Source: Desulfatibacillum aliphaticivorans DSM 15576
GTDB taxonomy: Bacteria > Desulfobacterota > Desulfobacteria > Desulfobacterales > Desulfatibacillaceae
Direction of reading: 5' to 3'
DNA length: 64,000 nucleotides
Assembly (NCBI RefSeq): GCF_000429905.1
Contig: NZ_AUCT01000002.1
Span: 310,001 to 374,000 of the forward strand
How positions within the stretch are numbered: the first letter of the stretch is position 1; each line of letters starts with the position of its first letter. The position numbers and the translations under genes were made by a program. Below, one piece after another: positions 1 through 8,297 of the stretch. The notes under the pieces are model-generated. The model did not search any database, was not told where the DNA came from, and saw only the letters and a program-made list of their open reading frames with translations.

Positions 1-3000
1 CGGCGACGGTCAAGTTCACCTTGGCGGTGGCCGTTTTACCAAGGTGGGAGGCTGTGTAGCTGAAATAGTCGGTTCCCGTATAACCGGCTGTGGGCGTGTA
101 GGTCACGGTTTCCCCGTCCGTCACGGCCTGACCGTGCTTGGGCGAGGTTGTCCCGGTGATGGTTGGGACGCCGCTGCTGTAATAGATGTCATTGGCCAGC
201 ACGTCCACGGTCACCGGCTGGTTGGGCGGGGTTTGAGCCGTGTCGTTGTGCAGTTCCATGGGCAGGTTGGCCAGGGGGTCGATGACCGCGCCAAGGATGA
301 CGTTGTCGATCACCCCGTCCCCGTCCGAGTCTCTGGACAGGAGGTTCATGCCAGCAATAAACTCCTCGGCGTCCAGGTAGGGGTCGCTGTCCGTGTTGGA
401 ATGCAGCGGGTTGCTTCCCAGGTCCACCTCCTGTTTGTCGGTCAGGCAGTCGTGGTCTGTGTCCGGGTCCCTGGGGTCTGTGCCTGCGGCGTATTCCTGG
501 GCGTCGGTCAGGCCGTCCTGGTCCGTGTCCTTCATGGTGGGATCGCAGGAGGCCACATAGGATTGATCGCCCTGGTTGTCGTGATAGGCCACGGGCCAGC
601 CGATATACTCGTTCAAGTCAATAAGTCCGTCGGCGTCCTTGTCGTCCCCCGTGGCGAGCCAACCGGATCCGCCCGTGGTGTTGACGACGGCCACGATGGG
701 CATGTCCTCATCAGCCGGCATGGTTTCGTAGTCATCCCAATAATTGAAATAACGGATGAAAGTCACCCCGGAGCCGGAAGCGATAAAATCAATGCATCTT
801 TTTCCCCCTTGATAGAAACCTTCCTGAACCCCGGTGAGGTCGGACTTGATGCCGTCGGTGTAGCTGGCGATTGTGTTCAGGGCCCGGATCTCAATGCTGG
901 GCCGATACCATGCGAACAAAGTCAGAAAGGCCGAATCCGGCCGTATGCTGGAAACAATGCGGGAAGGGAACTCCACGTTTCCCACGGTTCCTGTAAAACT
1001 CACCAAGGGGGGGCCAATGGGCCGGTTGATATCCTGCTCGTCAAAATCGGAAATGCCGTCTCCGTCGGTATCCCTGCTATGGGGGTTGGTCCTGTATAGG
1101 GCTTCCCAGTCGTCGGGAAGCCCGTCTCCGTCCGTATCCATTTTTGTGGGGTCGGAATAAACATGCATGGGGATTGTAGCGTCCCCCAGGGGGATGGTAA
1201 TATTCCATCCTTGGATTTCATAAATATCCAGGAGCCAGTCCCCGTCCGATTCGTGCCCGAATTCGTTCTTGGCATTGGTTCCCAGCACCACTTCCACGCC
1301 GTCCGGGACGCCGTCCCTGTCCCCCTCACGTTCATTCGTATAGGTCAGGGAAACCTCTCTTTCGTAGGGATCGGCCAGTCCGTCCACGTCCGAATCCCAC
1401 ATATGCGGGCTGCAGGAATAGCAAATATTGCCGTTGGAATCCAATTCCACATCCGGCACGCCGTCCCCGTCCTGGTCCACGTCCAGGTAGCCGTCCCCGT
1501 CCGTATCCAGGGGGGTGATGACGGTCCAGCCAAGGAACTGTTCCAGGTTTTTGGGCAGCACGTCAAAATAAATGGTGGAAGGCTCGGAGTACACCGTTCC
1601 CGAAGAGCTGTGGACGTCGCAACCGGAGGAGCATTCCTCGTAGTAGGCCTTGTAGTCGGAATTCAGATAGACGGTAAACTTATAGTTGTTGGAAGGCATT
1701 TGGGCGGGGGGTTCAATCCAGACGCCGACCTTCCAGATGCGCATAAAATAGTAGTTGTCGTAGTCCCAGTATTCATCCTCTATGGTTTCCCAATGGTCCC
1801 CGTAGGCTGCAATTCCGGGCGCCAGTTCGTAATAGGGCTTGACGTAGCTGCTTTCCCAGTAATCCGTGTATCCAGGGCCGTAACGGTATACATATTCCTG
1901 AAAACGGGACGTGATTTCAATTTTGTCCCCCACGTCCAGGCCATTGCCGTCCAGATCTGTAATATTGACCGCGCTGTCAATCAGCTCCAGTTCCACTTTG
2001 CTTAGCTCAGACTTGGTCACAAAGAAACCCACAATGTCTTCCATCAGGGCCTGGGACCACCCGGTTCCCGAGACCCATCCCATGATGAGGTCGGACAATG
2101 CCACCAGGCCGGATATGATCCCCCCCACAATGGGAATGCACGACAAAGCCCAAAGCCCAATGGCGTAGGCTGTCATGAGCGTGGCGAACATGGCGCCGGA
2201 AAAGATGCCCAGCCTGGACCATCCGTGGGAGGAGGCGATCTGAAAAAAGGCGTAAAAAGCCACCCCGGCCGTCACCACCCAGCCCATGGCGCCTGCCCCC
2301 TTGATCACCCGGTCCATCTTGCTCACCGTGCCCACCTTGGCCTGGGACACAGAAGCGAACATGATCTTGAAGTTTTTCAGCATGGACATGGAACGAAACC
2401 CGGCCCGGAGTATTTTGGCGGCCTTGTAGGAGCCTCGCACGCCCACCGCGATCCTGCCGACAGCCGCCATGCTCCTTCCCCCTTCCACCAGTTGGCGCAT
2501 GACCTTGCTGGTTTCCGGGGGCTCCGGGTCCATGTCCTCGTCCATCCGGCTCATGGCCGACTCCCCGGCGTTCCAGGCCATGACCATGTCCGTAAGGTTG
2601 CTTTTCTCCTCCCCGGTCATGCCGGAGGCTTGGGCGTACACGTATGCCGCTCCCGCCACTTCGTCCAGTCCCAGTTCGGCCTGCGTGGTGGTGTCGTACC
2701 AGGGGGTTACAATGCGTTTGCCTGTGCTCACCGGGGCTTTGGCCATATCCACCACAAAGGTATTGCCATGGTACCGGTTTTCAGGGGCCGTTTCGCTCAT
2801 TTCCACGCTGGCTGACTGGTCTTCGAAGGCGCAGATCACAGGCGTTACGATGTCGGGCGGCAGGGCGCCCAGAGCTGCGGGTATCATGGCGCCTGACAAG
2901 GCGGCCATGGCCTCGTCCTGATGCCCGAAATTCCGGACGTCCGAATTCACCGAGATTCCCAGCGAGCCCAGGCGGCCCGGCTCCTGGGAAAGGGAGGTCT

Positions 3001-5011
3001 GGCCTCGCAGGAACTCGTAGCCCAGTTGGGTGTTGGCCAACAAAACCTGGCCCTGGTCGTCCCCGTAGAAGAGGCCAACCGTCGAGCCGTGGTTTTCTTC
3101 CACGGTGAATCCGGTCAGGACGGCGTCTTCCGCATATTTGGCCAGGTTGATGGGAGCGTTTCCCATGGAATTACTGAAACTGCTCTGAAGGCGCGCCAGG
3201 AAGCGATTCGAGGTTCCGCTGGTGCTGTCAATGGCCCCCAACATCAGGTCCGGGGTTCCGTCCAGGTCCACATCGCCGGCCGCAATGCCCCCCCCGGCGG
3301 TCAACCCGCTGAAGTAAGGCCCTCCCGATACCCCGCTCCAGGATTCCGGAGTTCCCGCGCTGTCCAGGTTCCATCCCACCCGGAAGAACATGCGGTCGGC
3401 CCCTTCCTGCTCCTGGATTCCCATGAGAACCAGATCCAATTCCCCGTTGCTGTCCAGATCCACCAACTCCGCACCCGCGCCAATCGTGTTGGTGATGACG
3501 CCCGGAGCGGTCATCATGCCGCTCCAGGAGGAAGGCTGCCCGCTGGATGAACCCACGTCCCAACCGATGTAATAGTTGAAGTCCCTGTCCGGGCTGTCCG
3601 CGTCGATGGCGGTGAATAAAAAGTCGCGGGATCCATTATCATTGATGTCTCCTGTAGCGATCCCGGCGCCGACGTTTTCGGCGCCCAGTTGTGGGGATTG
3701 GGTCAGGGCGCCCCACCCGGTCCACGGGTCCCCATTGGCGTCCAGGTTCCAGGCTATCTGGTAGCGGAAGGCGTTGGAGCCGCCGGGATTGTCCACGTAC
3801 ATGAGAATCATTTCCTGCATGCCATTGCCATCGAGGTCCGCCAGGGCCAGGTCCGCGCCCTGGATGGTCCAGGCGCCGCTGGGGATGGTTTTTTTTGCGC
3901 TCCATGACGAGGGATAGCCCTGGGCGTTCAGGTCCCACCCGATCTGGTAGGACAGGGAATCCTCAGCATCCGCGGCGTCCACGCCCATGAACACCAGGTC
4001 CGGAGCGCCGTTCCGGTTGATGTCGGCCAGGGCCAGGCCCCCGCCCATGCTGGCAGTGTCGCTGGAGTAGTAAGAGGGGGCGGAGAAGGGATTGCCCGGG
4101 GCCACCATGCCTTGGTCGGTCTTTCCCGTGACCATCCAGATAAGCCGGGCGTTCAGGTCGATGTCCCGGGCAGAGCCCGTGGCGGGATAGAAAATCCGCC
4201 CGTTAAATGCCGAGGGCGAACCAAAATGGTCCGTGGTATAGAGGGGAATGTAGGCCTTTCCATCCACCACGTAGATTCCGTATTTGTCCAGGTCCCCGGT
4301 GGAGGGCAGATGGTTGGCAGTCACCTCCAGGGCCGGGGTGATGCACACGTCCTCCTTGGTGTTGTCCCGGTCCTGCATGGTGCCCTTGTCGTCCCCGTCT
4401 TCCCAGTCAAAATACTGAAAGGGCAGGCGCAGCCTGTCCGGGTCCCTGGGGCGCACCTGAATATTGATATAGGTGGGCTTCCCGGTGGAGTGGATCCTGA
4501 AATGATATTCCGGCTTGGCAATGGTGCAGGCAAAGGGGGAAAGGTCCAGGGGGTCGTACACCCCGTCGTTGTCGTTGTCCCCGTCCCACGCATTGGGGAT
4601 GCCGTCGCCGTCCGTGTCCAGGCCGCCTCCGCCATGGACTTCCAGATAGTCGGAAAGCCCGTCGGCATTGGAATCCGGCTTCAAGGGATTCAACCCATTT
4701 TCTGCCTCATAATAGTCGGTGAGGCGGTCGAAATCCGAATCGCTCGACTCCGGATCGGTCCCCAGCATCTTCTCCAGCCTGTCCGGCAGGCCGTCTCCAT
4801 CCGTGTCCGCAGTTTCCGGACAGGCGGCCAACAGTTTGGAGAAGTCCATAACATAGGGCTTTTGAAAAACAAAATACAGGGATTCCTTTTGGGGGACATA
4901 CTGCAGTTCGGCCAAGGCCCATTGGGGAAAAATTCCCATGGACGCGAATACGGCAACCAAGGTTGCCGCAGTCCAGCTGAAGACGCAAGAACGCCTGCTC
5001 TGCATTATCAT
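1..5011 (-). CDS. Giant secreted Ca-binding / FG-GAP repeat protein (3' end outside window)
   Basis: One uninterrupted minus-strand frame of about 1670 codons that runs off the left edge. The start is ATG 5011, with AAAGGAA just upstream, followed by a signal peptide ending near ...QWALA (residues 1-34). Visible parts in order: thrombospondin-3-like Ca-binding repeats (DTDGDGxPD type) at about residues 68-150; five tandem FG-GAP/VCBS-like units of about 60 residues (about 320-610) with cores such as GDINDNGSRD and endings such as YxIGWDL; a strongly hydrophobic stretch (about 905-975) that could be two or three membrane segments; a second Ca-repeat block (about 1160-1310); a third (about 1450-1570); and a C-terminal cadherin/Ig-like start (PVTVDVLAND, about 1590 on). 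Such proteins are usually exported adhesins or surface enzymes, and no catalytic domain is visible. The internal hydrophobic block is unusual for a fully secreted protein. Architecture is confident, function unknown. Confidence 0.8.
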   Translation of the reverse strand, partial: MIMQSRRSCVFSWTAATLVAVFASMGIFPQWALAELQYVPQKESLYFVFQKPYVMDFSKLLAACPETADTDGDGLPDRLEKMLGTDPESSDSDFDRLTDYYEAENGLNPLKPDSNADGLSDYLEVHGGGGLDTDGDGIPNAWDGDNDNDGVYDPLDLSPFACTIAKPEYHFRIHSTGKPTYINIQVRPRDPDRLRLPFQYFDWEDGDDKGTMQDRDNTKEDVCITPALEVTANHLPSTGDLDKYGIYVVDGKAYIPLYTTDHFGSPSAFNGRIFYPATGSARDIDLNARLIWMVTGKTDQGMVAPGNPFSAPSYYSSDTASMGGGLALADINRNGAPDLVFMGVDAADAEDSLSYQIGWDLNAQGYPSSWSAKKTIPSGAWTIQGADLALADLDGNGMQEMILMYVDNPGGSNAFRYQIAWNLDANGDPWTGWGALTQSPQLGAENVGAGIATGDINDNGSRDFLFTAIDADSPDRDFNYYIGWDVGSSSGQPSSWSGMMTAPGVITNTIGAGAELVDLDSNGELDLVLMGIQEQEGADRMFFRVGWNLDSAGTPESWSGVSGGPYFSGLTAGGGIAAGDVDLDGTPDLMLGAIDSTSGTSNRFLARLQSSFSNSMGNAPINLAKYAEDAVLTGFTVEENHGSTVGLFYGDDQGQVLLANTQLGYEFLRGQTSLSQEPGRLGSLGISVNSDVRNFGHQDEAMAALSGAMIPAALGALPPDIVTPVICAFEDQSASVEMSETAPENRYHGNTFVVDMAKAPVSTGKRIVTPWYDTTTQAELGLDEVAGAAYVYAQASGMTGEEKSNLTDMVMAWNAGESAMSRMDEDMDPEPPETSKVMRQLVEGGRSMAAVGRIAVGVRGSYKAAKILRAGFRSMSMLKNFKIMFASVSQAKVGTVSKMDRVIKGAGAMGWVVTAGVAFYAFFQIASSHGWSRLGIFSGAMFATLMTAYAIGLWALSCIPIVGGIISGLVALSDLIMGWVSGTGWSQALMEDIVGFFVTKSELSKVELELIDSAVNITDLDGNGLDVGDKIEITSRFQEYVYRYGPGYTDYWESSYVKPYYELAPGIAAYGDHWETIEDEYWDYDNYYFMRIWKVGVWIEPPAQMPSNNYKFTVYLNSDYKAYYEECSSGCDVHSSSGTVYSEPSTIYFDVLPKNLEQFLGWTVITPLDTDGDGYLDVDQDGDGVPDVELDSNGNICYSCSPHMWDSDVDGLADPYEREVSLTYTNEREGDRDGVPDGVEVVLGTNAKNEFGHESDGDWLLDIYEIQGWNITIPLGDATIPMHVYSDPTKMDTDGDGLPDDWEALYRTNPHSRDTDGDGISDFDEQDINRPIGPPLVSFTGTVGNVEFPSRIVSSIRPDSAFLTLFAWYRPSIEIRALNTIASYTDGIKSDLTGVQEGFYQGGKRCIDFIASGSGVTFIRYFNYWDDYETMPADEDMPIVAVVNTTGGSGWLATGDDKDADGLIDLNEYIGWPVAYHDNQGDQSYVASCDPTMKDTDQDGLTDAQEYAAGTDPRDPDTDHDCLTDKQEVDLGSNPLHSNTDSDPYLDAEEFIAGMNLLSRDSDGDGVIDNVILGAVIDPLANLPMELHNDTAQTPPNQPVTVDVLANDIYYSSGVPTITGTTSPKHGQAVTDGETVTYTPTAGYTGTDYFSYTASHLGKTATAKVNLTVA

Positions 5012-5097
5012 GGCGGTTTCCTTTCAGGTCGCCTGATGAACGGGGGCCCGACTCTCAAGAAACTGAAAATTTGGGCGATGTGAATAGGAAGTGTTTG

Positions 5098-5149
5098 ATT
5101 ATCCTGATGCGAGAAGCGAAAGTCAAGGACGGTTTTGCAAGGGGGGGGG
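5098..5149 (-). promoter_or_regulatory. Promoter of the giant surface protein with an adjacent G9/C9 tract
   Basis: On the minus strand TTGACT (5126-5121) and GATAAT (5103-5098) are separated by 17 bp, a good sigma70-type promoter about 87 bp upstream of the ATG at 5011. Fourteen bases upstream of the -35 box lies a run of nine G (5141-5149, C on the transcribed strand), flanked by TTTTGC and GCAAAA, which can pair. The rest of the 325-bp gap (5012-5336) between this gene and the diguanylate cyclase holds no gene or terminator I can support. Confidence 0.55.
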
Positions 5150-5336
5150 CAAAAGGCCGGTCCTATAGAAAAAGCCCGCTCTAATTGCATGATAAAATCA
5201 ATATTGGATGGTGGTATTCCATATTGGAAGGCGCCCAGCCGGGCATGACATGGGTGAACAAAGTTTATCCGGCCCCTCCCCGGCCAGGGAAAAGGAATGA
5301 CCATCACCCCCAAGGCGCTTCGCCTGCGGCGGCGCC

Positions 5337-6275
5337 CTATCCGGAAACCTGATTAACGCCGGCGTGGCGGCTGCGGTACATGAGCTCGTCGGCGCGGGCC
5401 AGAAGGGTTTCCACGGTGTCGTTGGGTTGGGCGATGACGCCTCCGATGGAATTGGTCACGCTTACGGCCTTGCCCCGGTCCAGAGGATCCAGATGAACCT
5501 TGGTGTTGGCGGTCAGCCTTTCCACTTTTTGGGCCACCCTGGCCAGGGTCTGCTTGTCCACGTTGGCCAGGATGATGAGGAATTCGTCGTCCCCCCACCG
5601 GGAGATGAAGTCCGAGGTGCGCAGATTGCCTTCCAGGGTCCTTGCGATGGCTTTCAAAACCTGGTCCCCCACGGGCCTGCCGTACAGGGTGTTCACCTGC
5701 TTCAGGTCGTTCACATCGCAAAACAGGATGCCGAAGGGCCAGCCGTAGCGGGAAAACTCATTCAACTTGGCGGCCAGACGGATCTCGGCCATTTTCCGGT
5801 TGGCCAGGTTGGTCAGGGAGTCCACCAGAGAGAGGCGGCGCAGCTTGTCGGCCTTATCTTTCTCGCACATGAGCGGGGTGGTGTCGTGAAAGACTTCCAC
5901 GGCGCCCACAATGGCCCCGCTCCGGTCCCTGAAGGGAATGAACCGGGCCACCGCCGGAACCAGGTGGCCGTCCTTGTGGTGATAGGACACGGCCACTTCC
6001 CGGGCCTTGCCGTCCTGCATGGTCTTTTGGGCGGGGCACGATCCGGTCCCGCACAGGTTATGCCCCCAGCGGTCCACGTGCATGATGATGTTGTCGGAGC
6101 AGGTCTTGCCGGTCACTTCCTCGGCCCGGTATCCGGTGAGCTTCTCCGCCCCGGAATTCCAGTAGGTGATGACGCGATCGGGGGTTACGAAATAAACCCC
6201 TTCCAGCATTTTATCCAGCAGGCTTTTGTAGAAATCAACGGTGTCGGTCAGGTCGGCTTTTTTGAACAGGTGCAT
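5337..6275 (-). CDS. PAS-GGDEF diguanylate cyclase
   Basis: 312 residues. It is predicted to make cyclic di-GMP from two GTP, a cytoplasmic second-messenger function. An N-terminal PAS domain (about 15-135) is followed by a GGDEF domain (about 150-310). The signature motif reads RWGDDEF, so the second Gly of GGDEF is Asp. The catalytic acidic position and EF are kept, and an inhibitory I-site RTSD sits five residues upstream, so activity and product feedback are plausible but the variant needs testing. The PAS domain carries an unusual cysteine cluster (one Cys near the start of the insertion, then C-GTG-SC-P) that resembles the one in the PP2C phosphatase at 18894-20111 and might bind a metal or a redox cofactor. 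The start at 6275 follows GGGGGAGAG. No EAL domain. Monocistronic by appearance. Confidence 0.85.
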   Translation of the reverse strand: MHLFKKADLTDTVDFYKSLLDKMLEGVYFVTPDRVITYWNSGAEKLTGYRAEEVTGKTCSDNIIMHVDRWGHNLCGTGSCPAQKTMQDGKAREVAVSYHHKDGHLVPAVARFIPFRDRSGAIVGAVEVFHDTTPLMCEKDKADKLRRLSLVDSLTNLANRKMAEIRLAAKLNEFSRYGWPFGILFCDVNDLKQVNTLYGRPVGDQVLKAIARTLEGNLRTSDFISRWGDDEFLIILANVDKQTLARVAQKVERLTANTKVHLDPLDRGKAVSVTNSIGGVIAQPNDTVETLLARADELMYRSRHAGVNQVSG

Positions 6276-6672
6276 GAAAAGAACTCTCCCCCCAGAGGTT
6301 TGGGAGCATCCTACCCTTTTTGCTGGAGTTTTACAAGGAAAAGAAAGGAGGACGCCCTTAATTTCAACTACTGTTCAATTTATTCTAAAAAGCCGCCGCC
6401 CTTTCTTAGGATGACTGATTTTTCCAGGGGGCGGATGATTTGGGTAGGGGCGTTTTTCATATTTCACTTATTATACTTATTTTAGAATTTATAATATTAT
6501 AATTATGCCCCTTAGAAATATATTTATTTATAATTATGAATAATTAATAGTAATTATAGATAAATTGCAGGGAAATTTTATGTGGGAAGGCCCAAAAAAA
6601 TTTCTTGACTTAAATAAAAAAACTATAATAAATGTAAATTAACGAGCCTGCACTACCACAAGGAGGCCGACC
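6276..6672. other. AT-rich intergenic region with divergent promoters
   Basis: About 400 bp between two divergent genes, very AT-rich from 6450 to 6640. On the plus strand a TTGACT (6605-6610) and a TATAAT (6624-6629) stand out, but the 13-bp spacing is too short for a standard sigma70 promoter, so only one of the two may be used. No RNA gene or repeat was recognised. Confidence 0.35.
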
Positions 6673-7248
6673 ATGGAAGACATACTCACGGTTTTCAAAG
6701 CCAGCCAAATCTGCAACGTTTCCCCCAAAACCATCATCAACTGGATCGAATCCGGCCACATTCCAGCCTACAAGACCGTGGGCGGACACCGGCGCATCAA
6801 AAAGGACGACCTTGAAGCCTTCATGCGCAAGCAGGGCATTCCCATTCCCGACACCGAGCCTGAAGACGTCAAAAAGCGCATCCTGGTGGTGGACGACGAC
6901 CCCATTATTGTGGAAACCATTGTCCAGGCTCTGGAAGAAGACGCCTTCGACTACGAGGTCATTTCCGCTTCCGACGGGTTCGAGGCCGGGTTGCAGGTCA
7001 ACCATTTCAAGCCTCATCTGCTCATTCTGGACATCATGATGCCCGACATCAAGGGTTACGAAGTCTGCCGAAAAATCAAAACCGGCGAGGAAACCAAAGA
7101 CACCAAGATCATTGTTCTGTCCGCGTATCTGGACGAGGAAAAATTCGCCAAGATGAAGGAATACGGCGCGGACGTCTGCTTTTCCAAACCCTTGCCCCTG
7201 GCTCAGCTTAAGGGGGAGGTGGCCCGCCTGCTCGGGCTTGAGGAATAA
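6673..7248 (+). CDS. Excisionase/MerR-like HTH fused to a response-regulator receiver
   Basis: 191 residues. Residues 5-55 form a helix-turn-helix of the excisionase/BldC type (SPKTIINWIESGHIPAYKT then GGHRRI, the usual recognition-helix and wing pattern). Residues 68-190 are a CheY-like receiver with acidic pocket DDD (74-76), phospho-acceptor D120 in LILDIMMPD, S150 and K172. The domain order is the reverse of ordinary response regulators, with DNA binding first. A good SD (AAGGAGG) precedes ATG 6673. It lies 77 bp upstream of the one-carbon operon in the same direction, so it may regulate that operon. No histidine kinase is adjacent. Confidence 0.85.
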   Translation: MEDILTVFKASQICNVSPKTIINWIESGHIPAYKTVGGHRRIKKDDLEAFMRKQGIPIPDTEPEDVKKRILVVDDDPIIVETIVQALEEDAFDYEVISASDGFEAGLQVNHFKPHLLILDIMMPDIKGYEVCRKIKTGEETKDTKIIVLSAYLDEEKFAKMKEYGADVCFSKPLPLAQLKGEVARLLGLEE

Positions 7249-7325
7249 TCCGCCGCCGGCGTCTCCCGGAAAAACCGGACGCCGGAGCGAACTTCGGCCG
7301 CCCCCAAGGCCGGAAGGAGGCAGGC

Positions 7326-8201
7326 ATGAAACTCAAGGAAGCATTGGACAAAAAACTCTTTGTGGTCACCTCGGAAGTTCAGGCCCCGTTTGACGAAAAT
7401 CCCCAGGAGCTTCTGGACAACCTCAAGCAGATTCGCGGCCGGGTGGACGGGGTTTCCATTGCGGAATCCGACATCCAGGGCATTGTGGGCGACACGGTCA
7501 AAACCTGCGAAATCCTGAACGAAAACCGCTTTGACGCCATTTATCAGACCACAACCCGGGATAAAAACCGCATTCAGCTCCAAAAGGACCTCCTCACCGC
7601 CCATGACGCCGGAGTGGAAAACCTCCTGGTCTTCACCGAGGATTACCGCATTACCGGAGACAGCCTCCAGGAAATGATGTTCTTCCACGTGGATGCGGGC
7701 AAGCTGGATTCCGTGCTCAAATCCATGCGGGAAGGCCACAGCGTGGAAGGCAAGCCCCTGGACAAGCGGGCGGAATTCCTGCTGGGCTCGGGCGTGGAGT
7801 CGGGCTGGGGCAGAAACGTCCCGGAGCTGGAGCTCAAGGAAATGGAGCAAATGACAGGCGTGGGCGCCGGATACTTTCTCACGACTCCTGTGTTCGATCT
7901 GGACCTCTTCGAAAAATTCCTCAAACAGGCCAACACCTTCGGCGTACCGGTCATCGCCGAACTCATGATCCTGCGCACCGCGGGCATGGCCCGCTTCCTC
8001 AACCGCCATATTCGCTCGGGCCTGGTGCCGGACTGGGTCATCAAAAAGCTGGCGCAAGCCCCGGACAAGCAAAAAGCAAGCATAGAACTTTTCGCCGATC
8101 TGGCCAAGGGCCTCAAAGACCTGTGCGACGGTGTGCACATCATCAGCATCGGCGGAACCGACAAACTCAAGCATTACCTGGACGCCGCCAAACTGCGTTA
8201 G
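7326..8201 (+). CDS. Divergent methylenetetrahydrofolate reductase (MetF) family protein
   Basis: 291 residues, the length of bacterial MetF, a FAD TIM-barrel enzyme that interconverts 5,10-methylene- and 5-methyl-H4folate. It keeps the N-terminal TSEV with the family Glu and a TRDKNR segment. It differs from the second MetF of this operon (15240-16127) at active-site segments: TTTRDKN instead of TCRDRN, LVFTED instead of LCLTGD, and TTPVFD instead of TQAVYD. It is preceded by a strong SD (GGAAGGAGGC) and opens an operon-like run with the NuoG-, NuoE- and NuoF-like genes. Two MetF-type proteins in one operon suggest that this copy is either specialised for another pterin or electron partner, or structural. 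The family is clear; the substrate is inference. Confidence 0.75.
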   Translation: MKLKEALDKKLFVVTSEVQAPFDENPQELLDNLKQIRGRVDGVSIAESDIQGIVGDTVKTCEILNENRFDAIYQTTTRDKNRIQLQKDLLTAHDAGVENLLVFTEDYRITGDSLQEMMFFHVDAGKLDSVLKSMREGHSVEGKPLDKRAEFLLGSGVESGWGRNVPELELKEMEQMTGVGAGYFLTTPVFDLDLFEKFLKQANTFGVPVIAELMILRTAGMARFLNRHIRSGLVPDWVIKKLAQAPDKQKASIELFADLAKGLKDLCDGVHIISIGGTDKLKHYLDAAKLR

Positions 8202-8297
8202 GCGGGTCCTTAAAATAACACTCACGCTTCCGCATCATGTTTCCTGATCCTTCAGGCGGCGGCCGCAGAGGCCTCCGGTCATGGAAAGGAGTGAGTC

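Noticed and set aside
44..2005. Two long plus-strand frames (about 350 and 280 codons)
   Set aside because: They are shadows of the giant surface protein on the minus strand; the repeats of DTDGDG-type codons read in reverse give repeated VPV/GHG patterns.
5008..5313. A 101-codon minus-strand frame upstream of the giant protein
   Set aside because: It spans the promoter and G9 tract, lacks a ribosome site and resembles nothing recognisable.
6605..6629. A strong sigma70 promoter for the HTH-receiver gene
   Set aside because: TTGACT and TATAAT are only 13 bp apart, too short for a standard promoter, so it is mentioned only as a weak possibility.
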